In this document: in pieces, positions 1 through 6,409 of the stretch
How positions within the stretch are numbered: position 1 is the stretch's first letter
Layout: each line of letters opens with the position of its first letter
Assembly (NCBI GenBank): GCA_011334435.1
Contig: DTPJ01000584.1
Location: 1 to 7,647, forward strand
DNA: 7,647 nt
From: Candidatus Poribacteria bacterium
Lineage (GTDB): Bacteria; Poribacteria; DTPJ01
Direction: 5' to 3'
Translations under genes and position numbers: made by a program
The notes under the pieces: model-generated
Database searches by the model: none
Seen by the model: the letters and a program-made list of their open reading frames with translations, nothing else
Told to the model about the DNA's origin: nothing

Positions 1-42
1 AAAATTTATCTAATTGGAAACTATTGAAAAAGGAGCAAACAA

Positions 43-1113
43 ATGGCGAAAAACATATCTTTCGTAAAGCATATTATTGACCCAGGGGCAAGCGAAACCT
101 GCGCAATTGTGGACGTTGATGGTGATGGGCTTTTGGATATAGTCTCTGGGACATATTGGTATAAAGCGCCAAATTGGGCAAAATATCGCATGAGAGACAT
201 ACCTTTTGAGAACAATTATTTTGACAATTTTGCAGACTTTGCCATTGATCTAAACCTTGATGGACGACCCGACATCATATCAGGATGTTGGTTCCGAAAA
301 CAGATCGCTTGGTATGAAAACCCTGGCGTTCCCGGTGAATTATGGACTGAACATATAATAGATGTCCCTGGAAATGTAGAAACCTTATGGCTTGTTGATC
401 TTGACGGCGATGGAATTCCAGATATATTGCCAAATGCCTTCGGTCCTGAAAAAATGGCTTGGTATAAAATTATCCCAGGGAATAAACCTGAATTTATCAA
501 AGTTGAATTTGGAAAAGAGGGCAATGGACATGGTATTGGCTATGGCGATATAAATTGCGATGGGAAGATTGATATAATCACACCTAATGGCTGGTATGAA
601 GCACCAAACGACCCTGTCAATGATCCATGGATTTGGCATCCAGAATTTAATTTAGGCGGGACAGGTGTTCCGATATTAACATTTGATGTCAACGGAGACG
701 GTCTTCCTGATTTGCTTTGGGGAAAAGGACATGATTATGGGCTTTTTTGGGAAGAGCAAAAGCTAAACTCTGATGGCACAAGAAGCTGGATTCGCCATGA
801 GATTGACACAAGTTGGTCACAAGTACACACTATGACATTAGCTGATATTGATGGTGATGGTATAGACGAACTCATCACAGGGAAAAGATATTTTGCACAT
901 AACGGAAGCGATCCGGGAGAATATGATCCATGCGTCCTATACTGGTATAAGTTAGATCAGAAGAATATGACTTGGACTCGCCATACAATTGATGAGGGGA
1001 ACAAAGTCGGCGGAGGCATGCAAATATGCGTCGCTGATATGTTCGGCACGGGCAGGCTTGATATAGTGGCACCGGGCAAAGGTGGACTTTATCTATTTGA
1101 AAATATGGGCTAA
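43..1113 (+). CDS. FG-GAP/VCBS-repeat beta-propeller protein, no signal peptide
   Basis: This 356-residue protein is built from repeats with the calcium-binding loop DxDxDGxxD. I see loops starting at D24, D69, D119, D169, D215 and D268 (the last ends D-E rather than P-D), plus a degenerate seventh around residues 332-340 (DMFGTGRLD). Spacing is about 45-64 residues, which fits one complete seven-bladed propeller of the FG-GAP/VCBS type. A second recurring motif, WYE/WYK or a variant, follows most loops (near residues 39, 90, 140, 184 and 301). Such proteins usually bind calcium and are secreted or surface-attached, but the N-terminus MAKNISFVKH is polar and shows no signal peptide or lipobox, so the location is unclear. 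The start is supported by AGGAG at 31-35, 7 nt before the ATG. Only 42 nt upstream are visible, so its operon context is unknown. The function is unknown: binding, structural or lyase-like roles are all possible. The family call is solid; the role is not. Confidence 0.9.
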   Translation: MAKNISFVKHIIDPGASETCAIVDVDGDGLLDIVSGTYWYKAPNWAKYRMRDIPFENNYFDNFADFAIDLNLDGRPDIISGCWFRKQIAWYENPGVPGELWTEHIIDVPGNVETLWLVDLDGDGIPDILPNAFGPEKMAWYKIIPGNKPEFIKVEFGKEGNGHGIGYGDINCDGKIDIITPNGWYEAPNDPVNDPWIWHPEFNLGGTGVPILTFDVNGDGLPDLLWGKGHDYGLFWEEQKLNSDGTRSWIRHEIDTSWSQVHTMTLADIDGDGIDELITGKRYFAHNGSDPGEYDPCVLYWYKLDQKNMTWTRHTIDEGNKVGGGMQICVADMFGTGRLDIVAPGKGGLYLFENMG

Positions 1114-1125
1114 AAAGGCAATCTC

Positions 1126-1191
1126 TGGGAAAATTTATCATTTCCCCATAATTTTATTTTAACCTTGACAGAGTGGGGAATTTCTTTTCCC
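1126..1191 (+). promoter_or_regulatory. Alternating inverted repeats between the propeller gene and uvrC (terminator or leader candidate)
   Basis: Four short segments can pair in mutually exclusive ways: GGGAAA (1127-1132) with TTTCCC (1141-1146); TTCCCCA (1142-1148) with TGGGGAA (1174-1180); and GGGAA (1176-1180) with TTCCC (1187-1191). The first hairpin has a 6-bp stem and an 8-nt loop and is followed by the T-rich stretch ATAATTTTATTTT (1148-1160), so it could be a weak terminator for the upstream gene. A perfect TTGACA hexamer lies at 1165-1170, but no good -10 hexamer sits 16-18 nt downstream. The pairings are seen directly; any regulatory role is inference, and short A/T- and G-run matches can arise by chance. 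Confidence 0.3.
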
Positions 1192-1238
1192 GAATAATAT
1201 TCTCTCCAATTTTGGGAGAGGGTAAGGGTGAGGGAAAA
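1185..1238. repeat. Dispersed-repeat-like interrupted palindrome abutting uvrC
   Basis: The outer arms TTTTCCC (1185-1191) and GGGAAAA (1232-1238) are perfect reverse complements. Inside them, CTCTCC (1202-1207) pairs with GGAGAG (1215-1220) around a 7-nt loop, extended by two G-T wobbles and one A-T pair. The right half reads GGGAGAGGGTAAGGGTGAGG (1214-1233). From memory, this sequence style is a common dispersed repeat in many bacterial genomes, where the left arm normally mirrors it fully; here the left middle part (1192-1201) no longer matches, so this looks like a decayed copy. The element ends 11 nt before the uvrC start codon and carries the only Shine-Dalgarno-like sequence for that gene. 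Confidence 0.6.
1230..1234 (+). promoter_or_regulatory. Candidate uvrC ribosome binding site inside the repeat
   Basis: GAGGG at 1230-1234 is the only purine-rich match upstream of the uvrC ATG. The 15-nt gap is long compared with the 4-10 nt seen for the other genes in the window. It lies in the right arm of the palindrome at 1185-1238, whose outermost 3 bases here (GGG) would be base-paired if the hairpin forms. Initiation could therefore be weak or structure-sensitive. Confidence 0.35.
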
Positions 1239-1249
1239 AGATTAGATCT

Positions 1250-3082
1250 ATGAGTCAATTTGAGGAAAAGCTAAAATCAATACCGCCAAATCCGGGCGTC
1301 TATATAATGAAAGATGCTGATGATAAAGTGCTTTACGTCGGTAAAGCTGTATCTTTGTCTAATAGAGTAAAAAGCTACTTTCAATCAAGCACAAAACCAC
1401 ATGCACTAACGCCTAATATGATACCTTATGTTCGTGATATAGACTACATTATCACCGACAACGAAATAGAGGCATTGATACTTGAAAATAACCTCATCAA
1501 AAAATATAAACCGAAATACAATATAAAACTTAAAGACGACAAACGTTATCCATATTTAAAGATAACGTCAGAGGATTTCCCGCGTATTGCCATGACTCGC
1601 AATATTGAAAGGGACGGATCTAAGTATTTCGGTCCTTATGTCCATGCAAAAGCGACTAGGCAAACGATAAAAGAGATAACAAAGGCTTTTCCTATACGTA
1701 GTTGTAATCTTGATCTGAGCGATGGAAAGTTAAATCATCGTCCATGTCTAAATTACCATATCGGCAGATGTCTTGCTCCATGTGCAGGATTAGCAAGCAA
1801 AGAAGAATGTCAAGAGGTCGCCAAAAATGTCTGTTCTTTTCTTAGAGGGAATGGTGAGCAAGTCATCAAAAATCTTACTGAAAAGATGATAAACGCCTCT
1901 GCAAACTTGGATTTTGAAAGAGCTGCACAGATAAGAGATAGGATTAATAGCATCCAGCAGATATTAGAAAAGCAGAAGATCAGTTCCACCGAAGGCGAAG
2001 ATCAGGACATAATAGGGTTTTATCAAAAAGATGACGATGTCTGCGTTGTGTTATTGATGGTCAGAGGCGGAAAGATGCAGGATCAAGAACATTTCTTTCT
2101 CAGTGGAACGGAAGGGTCAAGCCCAGTTGAGATATTGACAGCATTTATTGAGCAATACTACCATGAGGCATCATTTGTGCCGAAAATGATAATCTTGCCA
2201 AATGAGGTTGAGATGATCTCTTCATTAGAAAAATGGCTAAGCGAAAAAAGAGGCTCAGCAGTAAATCTCCATGTTCCACAAAAGGGCAAAAAACTTGACA
2301 TGGTTGAGATGGCACAAAAAAATGCAAAGTCAATATTAGAAAGGGAAAAGACTCTCACAGTATATAAAAAAGATGATAACCCTGCCCTCATTGGACTTCG
2401 TGAGCTTTTATCATTGCCAAGACAGCCAAGTAGAATTGACTGCTTTGATATATCTAATCTCGGCGGAAACCTTGCAGTCGGATCAATGGTCGTCTTCCAA
2501 GATGGGATGCCGAATAAGTCCGAATATAGACGCTATCGCATAAAGACTGTTCAAGGCCAGGACGATTTCGCTATGATGAAAGAGGTTATCACAAGACGGA
2601 TCAAGTCCGCTCTTGATGGGGAAACACCCTTGCCTGATCTTATGATCGTAGATGGTGGAAAAGGTCAACTCAGTTCCGCACTTGAAGCACTTAAATCAGC
2701 AAATCTTGATGACAAACAGCCGATAATCGGTTTAGCAAAGAAATTTGAACATATATTTATCCCCGGCAGATCAGAACCTTTGATATTAGATGATCATAGT
2801 CCAATTCTACATCTGCTTCAAAGGATAAGAGATGAGGCACATAGGTTTGCAATAACATATCATAAAAAGCTTAGAGAAAAAAGCTTGACAGAGTCTATAC
2901 TTGATTATATCCCAAACATAGGACCGAGGCGAAAGCAATTGTTAATACAGCATTTTGGGTCGGTTGAGAGAATACGTTCAGCGACAATAGATGAACTTCG
3001 GAGCGTCAACGGCATAACCCAGAAGATCGCCGAAGATATTCGTAAGTATATAGGGGTAGAGATGGCAAATGACAACGGATAA
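1250..3082 (+). CDS. uvrC: UvrABC system protein C (excinuclease subunit C)
   Basis: UvrC makes the two incisions flanking a DNA lesion, together with UvrB, in nucleotide excision repair in the cytoplasm. At 610 residues it has the usual length and all expected parts. The GIY-YIG nuclease domain (about 14-92) shows GVY at 16-18, YVG at 29-31, R39 and E79 in LExNLIK. Four cysteines at 152, 166, 174 and 178 match the spacing of the family's iron-sulfur cluster. The UVR domain that contacts UvrB lies at about 205-240 (LDFERAAQIRD). The RNase H-like second nuclease has D400 (CFDIS), D438/D439, D468 (IVDGGKGQL) and H538 (ITYHKK). The C-terminus holds the helix-hairpin-helix DNA-binding pair at about 550-602 (IPNIGPRRKQLL and VNGITQKIAEDI). 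The ATG gives the normal family N-terminus. Its 3' end overlaps the next gene by 14 nt. I see no missing catalytic residue. Regulation may involve the structured leader just upstream. Confidence 0.98.
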   Translation: MSQFEEKLKSIPPNPGVYIMKDADDKVLYVGKAVSLSNRVKSYFQSSTKPHALTPNMIPYVRDIDYIITDNEIEALILENNLIKKYKPKYNIKLKDDKRYPYLKITSEDFPRIAMTRNIERDGSKYFGPYVHAKATRQTIKEITKAFPIRSCNLDLSDGKLNHRPCLNYHIGRCLAPCAGLASKEECQEVAKNVCSFLRGNGEQVIKNLTEKMINASANLDFERAAQIRDRINSIQQILEKQKISSTEGEDQDIIGFYQKDDDVCVVLLMVRGGKMQDQEHFFLSGTEGSSPVEILTAFIEQYYHEASFVPKMIILPNEVEMISSLEKWLSEKRGSAVNLHVPQKGKKLDMVEMAQKNAKSILEREKTLTVYKKDDNPALIGLRELLSLPRQPSRIDCFDISNLGGNLAVGSMVVFQDGMPNKSEYRRYRIKTVQGQDDFAMMKEVITRRIKSALDGETPLPDLMIVDGGKGQLSSALEALKSANLDDKQPIIGLAKKFEHIFIPGRSEPLILDDHSPILHLLQRIRDEAHRFAITYHKKLREKSLTESILDYIPNIGPRRKQLLIQHFGSVERIRSATIDELRSVNGITQKIAEDIRKYIGVEMANDNG

Positions 3083-3845
3083 TCCGCCAGAAGTGAAAAT
3101 AATAACAATAAATATTGAAACACCAGATGGAAAATTGCCGACAGCAAAGGTTAAAATCCCCGATATTCCTATGGGACTTGCAAATCTTGTCCCGCCAATG
3201 CAACAGCTTTGTAATGGCATCGTTGAATTAGCGATCAAAAGGGAAATAGCCTCTGGATCAGCTATATCGTGCAAAAAAGGTTGTGGTGTCTGTTGTTGTC
3301 AGCTTGTTCCGTTATCTGCACCAGAGGCGTTTTTCCTTTATGGTTATATAAAATCTCTGCCGACTGAAAGACGAACTATAATAGAATCAAGGTTTAATGA
3401 GATAAGAAAAGCTATGGATTCTGCTGGCATTATAGAGCGACTACTAAAAATTGAGGATACAAAGGAACACAAAGTGCTTGCATGGGATTATTTCAAGCTT
3501 GCGATGCCTTGTCCATTCTTAGAAGACAGTTCGTGCAGTATTCATCAGATCAGACCGTTTGCCTGTCGCGAATATAACGTCACATCTCCCGCAGAATTAT
3601 GCGTTGATCCGTTTAATAATAAAATACAAAGGATAAAAATTCCTAGGAATATGACAACAGCAACTGCCCGCTTATCCGCTGATCTGTGTGGAGTTCCACC
3701 AACGCTTATTCCTATGACTCTTTTGCTTGAATGGGTCACTGAAAATGAAGCAGTAGGGCGATTAACATGGTCAGGGATATGGCTTTTTGAGCGAATGCTT
3801 GAATATGCCACTGGGACTGAATTAGAAGACAAGGAGGAACTATGA
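3069..3845 (+). CDS. YkgJ-family Cys-cluster (putative zinc/iron-chelating) protein
   Basis: The protein has 258 residues. The family signature is C68-x3-C72-x2-C75-C76, preceding QLVPLSAPEA, with a second Cys group at C148 (CPFL), C156 (CSIH) and C166 (RPFACREY). This layout matches the YkgJ/CxxCxxCC family, thought to bind zinc or iron-sulfur; its biochemical role is unsettled. The extra C77 makes three cysteines in a row. Residues 1-67 form an N-terminal extension before the cluster, which I recall in the longer subfamily with the same 'GCgxCCxqlVPvs' core; C178 and C207 lie in the less conserved C-terminal part. The start overlaps the end of uvrC by 14 nt, and the next gene begins in its stop codon (ATGA), indicating translational coupling on both sides. 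A downstream ATG at 3171 has no ribosome binding site, so the early start is preferred. No signal peptide or membrane segment is seen. Coupling to uvrC and hisB does not reveal the function. Confidence 0.9.
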   Translation: MTTDNPPEVKIITINIETPDGKLPTAKVKIPDIPMGLANLVPPMQQLCNGIVELAIKREIASGSAISCKKGCGVCCCQLVPLSAPEAFFLYGYIKSLPTERRTIIESRFNEIRKAMDSAGIIERLLKIEDTKEHKVLAWDYFKLAMPCPFLEDSSCSIHQIRPFACREYNVTSPAELCVDPFNNKIQRIKIPRNMTTATARLSADLCGVPPTLIPMTLLLEWVTENEAVGRLTWSGIWLFERMLEYATGTELEDKEEL

Positions 3846-4432
3846 CTGAACGTAAAGCAGAAATAAAACGGACTACAAAAGAGACGGATATAACTATTGA
3901 ACTTAATATTGACGGGTCAGGAATGTCGTCAATTAGCACAGGCATTGGCTTTTTTGACCATATATTGACGCTTTTTTCTCGTCATGGTTTCTTTGATCTT
4001 AATATAAATGCAAAAGGCGACTTGGAAGTGGATCAACATCATACTGTTGAAGACATCGGTATATGCTTAGGTCAGGCATTCGCAAAAGCGTTCGGCGACA
4101 AGGCTGGCATAAGACGTTTCGGCAACTCTACAATCCCAATGGGAGAATCGTTAGCAAATGTTGTCCTTGATCTCTGTGATCGCCCATTTCTCGTATATAA
4201 CGTGCCATTGAAAAATTCAAAGGTCGGAGAATTTGATGTTGAGTTGATAGAGGAATTCTTCCATGCGTTTGTCAATAATTGCGGTGCGACGCTTCATATA
4301 AATCTCGCTTACGGAAGCAACACTCATCACATAATAGAAGCGATATTCAAGGCTTTCGGCAGAGCGATGGATCAGGCGACGTCAAAAGATGAGCGTATTA
4401 AAGGCGTTTTGTCAACTAAGGGAACTCTTTAA
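3842..4432 (+). CDS. hisB: Imidazoleglycerol-phosphate dehydratase
   Basis: HisB dehydrates imidazole glycerol phosphate to imidazole acetol phosphate in histidine biosynthesis, as a cytoplasmic manganese enzyme. The 196-residue length fits the monofunctional form without the phosphatase domain of enterobacterial HisB. The two symmetric metal-binding motifs are present: FFDH (H40) with HHTVED (H66, H67, E70), and FFHAF (H141) with HHIIEA (H162, H163, E166). The end GVLSTKGTL matches the family terminus. One oddity: the usual PMDE motif reads PMGE here (M100, G101, E102), and the usual SGRP reads CDRP (112-115). The start is well supported by AAGGAGG at 3831-3837, and the ATG overlaps the previous stop codon by 4 nt (ATGA). 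No other his gene is in the window, so it sits outside a his operon here. Confidence 0.97.
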   Translation: MTERKAEIKRTTKETDITIELNIDGSGMSSISTGIGFFDHILTLFSRHGFFDLNINAKGDLEVDQHHTVEDIGICLGQAFAKAFGDKAGIRRFGNSTIPMGESLANVVLDLCDRPFLVYNVPLKNSKVGEFDVELIEEFFHAFVNNCGATLHINLAYGSNTHHIIEAIFKAFGRAMDQATSKDERIKGVLSTKGTL

Positions 4433-4462
4433 TAACTTAAAGCTAATTATGAGGGATTTTAA

Positions 4463-4843
4463 TTGTCTGATTTTAGAAAACGTGTTGGAAATAAAGGCGA
4501 AAGTATCGCAGAAGACTATCTTAAACAGAAAGGTTATAAGATAATCCATAGAAATTATAGATGCAGATTTGGAGAGATAGACATAATTGCTAAAGATGAT
4601 GATACTATTGTATTTACAGAAGTTCGGACAAAACAAAACGATAACTTCGGTTCACCTCAGGACTCAATCACATCAACTAAAATAGATAAAATAGCTAAAA
4701 CTGCATTGTCATTTATCCAAGAAAAAAAATTAACAGGCTATTCCTATAGATTTGATTTCATAGCTGTAAAATTTTCACAAGGAAGACCAAATATAGAGCA
4801 TATAGAGAATGCCTTTGTGCTAAATGGTGGGTATATGTTCTGA
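4463..4843 (+). CDS. YraN/UPF0102 family nuclease-like protein (TTG start)
   Basis: This 126-residue protein carries the UPF0102/YraN pattern: GNKGESIAEDYLKQKGY at the N-terminus, then NYRCRFGEIDIIAKD (D54 in GEIDII), then the strand FTEVRTK, giving the E/D...D...ExR/K arrangement of a restriction-endonuclease-like fold. It is followed by a family-typical stretch reading K-I-DKI-AKTALSFI and by FDFIAV. Members are assumed to be Holliday-junction-type or other DNA nucleases; the exact cellular role is poorly defined. The start is TTG, set by GAGGG at 4451-4455, 7 nt upstream. An ATG at 4449 is in a different frame and cannot encode this protein. It lies 30 nt after hisB and is probably the last gene of the uvrC operon, which would fit a DNA-processing theme with uvrC. 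Confidence 0.92.
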   Translation: MSDFRKRVGNKGESIAEDYLKQKGYKIIHRNYRCRFGEIDIIAKDDDTIVFTEVRTKQNDNFGSPQDSITSTKIDKIAKTALSFIQEKKLTGYSYRFDFIAVKFSQGRPNIEHIENAFVLNGGYMF

Positions 4844-4945
4844 TAATTGTTTTATATTGTTGTATTTTGGGCTAAAAATTGATAATATAATTGATGTTTT
4901 TGGATAAGAAATTAAGGTTTAGTCGTATATGGAGGTATTTTATTA

Positions 4946-5893
4946 ATGACGAAAAGGGAATACGTAAAGTTTGCGATTCAACATAAAGAAACAGACCGAG
5001 TGCCATATCTTATTGACTTTTGTCCTGACGCTTGGGAAGCGATGAAAAAGGCGTTAGGAGAAATTCCATCAAGCTTATATGATAACTATGTCCATGGAGT
5101 TGGGATCCCATGGTGGAATTGGCATCAGTTAGAAAGCGATTGGTATGGAAAAGAAACGCCAAAATCAAAAGCCAAAGTTATCGGCACAGGTAGCTATGAT
5201 GGACTTGCAGATTCTATAAAATCCGCAGCAGATAGAACAGGAAAATATATGCTTGTGATGATATATGGCTCTCATTTTGAGAAAGCATATTTTTCCAGAG
5301 GGATAGAAAACTTTTTAGCAGATATGGCAGGAGACCCAGCTTTTGCAAAGAGTCTCTTAACCAAGATAGTAGATAAAAATATGGTCATGTTAGAAAACGT
5401 CTTGACTATACCAGAGATAGACGGAATTCTTTTAGGGAGCGATTGGGGGTCACAACGAGGATTACTTATGTCACCAGCTGTCTGGGAGGATATGATCGCT
5501 CCTGGCGAACAAAGAGAATATGACCTTATACATTCGTATGGCAAAGATGTATGGGTTCATTCCTGCGGTTGTATTGATGTTATCATTCCGAGGTTAGTTG
5601 AAATGGGGCTTGATGTCCTTAACCCCGTCCAGCCTGAGTGTATGGATATACAAGACCTAAAAAACAAATATGGCGATAAATTATCATTTTGGGGCGGTAT
5701 TAGCACACAGGATACCTTGCCCTATGGCACGCCTGAGGAAGTCAAAAAAGAGGCGCGAAGAGTAAGGGATATGATGTCCAAAAACGGGGGATATATCCTT
5801 GCACCATCACAGTCTATTCAAGGCGATGTGCCAGTAGAAAATATTATCGCCTTACTTGAAGTCGCAAACGAGCCGATTACAAGGGCAATATAA
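4946..5893 (+). CDS. Uroporphyrinogen decarboxylase-like (MtaA/CmuA-type) protein
   Basis: This 315-residue protein has the UroD superfamily TIM-barrel pattern: an N-terminal REYVKFAIQHKETDRVPY, a central GSDWGSQRGLLMSP (D166), then HSCGC at 205-209, NPVQPECMDIQDLK, and FWGGISTQDTLPYGTPEEV near the C-terminus. The His-x-Cys-Gly motif and following C232 resemble the zinc and thiol-binding site of corrinoid methyltransferases (MtaA, CmuA, MtbA), not haem-pathway HemE, which lacks this His/Cys pair. So it is more likely a methyl-transfer protein or an uncharacterised paralogue than a porphyrin enzyme. No separate corrinoid-binding protein is seen nearby. GGAGG at 4931-4935, 10 nt before the ATG, supports the start. 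A 102-nt AT-rich gap separates it from yraN; TTGTTG (4857-4862) and GATAAT (4881-4886) are a possible but weak promoter pair. The protein has no signal peptide and should be cytoplasmic. Family confident; substrate unknown. Confidence 0.9.
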   Translation: MTKREYVKFAIQHKETDRVPYLIDFCPDAWEAMKKALGEIPSSLYDNYVHGVGIPWWNWHQLESDWYGKETPKSKAKVIGTGSYDGLADSIKSAADRTGKYMLVMIYGSHFEKAYFSRGIENFLADMAGDPAFAKSLLTKIVDKNMVMLENVLTIPEIDGILLGSDWGSQRGLLMSPAVWEDMIAPGEQREYDLIHSYGKDVWVHSCGCIDVIIPRLVEMGLDVLNPVQPECMDIQDLKNKYGDKLSFWGGISTQDTLPYGTPEEVKKEARRVRDMMSKNGGYILAPSQSIQGDVPVENIIALLEVANEPITRAI

Positions 5894-5911
5894 TTTTTGT
5901 TTTTTATAAAT

Positions 5912-5932
5912 AGGTGTTATTAACATCTTTTT
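5912..5932 (+). terminator. Weak rho-independent terminator candidate after the UroD-like gene
   Basis: AGGTGTT (5912-5918) pairs with AACATCT (5922-5928) in a 7-bp stem with one G-T wobble and a 3-nt loop, followed immediately by a T-run ending at 5932 and further T-rich sequence. It lies between the UroD-like stop codon and the lipoprotein ribosome binding site. The stem is short and AT-rich, so termination would be partial at most. It may simply separate two transcripts or reduce read-through. Confidence 0.4.
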
Positions 5933-5954
5933 CCTTTTTATAGGAGGGACTGCT

Positions 5955-6386
5955 ATGAAAAAAAATATGGCTTTGATCGTCACTTGCTTTGTTTTTCTTT
6001 TGGTTATTTGTTTAGCTTTAAGCGGTTGTGGAAATAAGGCGAAAGGGCAGAAATTGACATTTAAAGGGCTACTTGATTCTTATCTGTTGAAAGAAGTATC
6101 CATATCAATGTGGAATGCAGAAAAAAGCAAACCAGAAACTTCTACATATACAATCGCAGAAGTCAACGATGACTATTTAGTAGTTAAAATAACAGAGGAA
6201 AAGGGCGAGAAAAAGATCGCTATACCTTTTAATAACATAACAAGCATTATCTTAACTGATACACCACCAACAATCGTTTTGAGCGACCAAACATTGCTTA
6301 GTGGGTTTGGCGAAACAATTGATAATGTTAGTTATGTAGGAAGCAGGATAGAAAGGCTTGGCAAGCAGACAAAATCTGGTGAATAA
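5955..6386 (+). CDS. Small putative lipoprotein of unknown function
   Basis: The 143-residue product begins with basic K2-K3 and a hydrophobic stretch (5-23) ending in the lipobox LSGC, with C25 as the probable lipidated residue. Residue 26 is Gly, so no Asp retention signal is seen at +2. The mature part is about 119 residues, rich in short beta-type segments: residues 73-97 alternate hydrophobic and charged residues (DDYLVVKI, KKIAIPFNNITSIIL), the rhythm of a small beta-barrel such as an SH3 or Sm-like fold. This fold idea is inference only. I do not recognise a family or catalytic motif. AGGAGG at 5942-5947, 7 nt before the ATG, gives a clear start. It is followed by a 23-nt gap and then the amidohydrolase gene, so the two are likely co-transcribed. 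It should be anchored on the outer face of a membrane; its partner is unknown. Confidence 0.85.
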   Translation: MKKNMALIVTCFVFLLVICLALSGCGNKAKGQKLTFKGLLDSYLLKEVSISMWNAEKSKPETSTYTIAEVNDDYLVVKITEEKGEKKIAIPFNNITSIILTDTPPTIVLSDQTLLSGFGETIDNVSYVGSRIERLGKQTKSGE

Positions 6387-6409
6387 TAACAAATATTGGA
6401 GGAAAACTG

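Noticed and set aside
1165..1200. TTGACA at 1165-1170 as a -35 box with TAATAT (1195-1200) as -10 for uvrC
   Set aside because: The spacer is 24 nt, too long for a standard promoter, and no better -10 lies at 16-18 nt.
4844..4945. Search for a small RNA or riboswitch in the gap before the UroD-like gene
   Set aside because: The gap is AT-rich with no notable inverted repeat or conserved motif; only a weak promoter-like pair is visible.
4946..5893. Annotation as HemE, the haem-pathway uroporphyrinogen decarboxylase
   Set aside because: The N-terminal and HxCG motifs fit the MtaA/CmuA group, and no haem genes are nearby.
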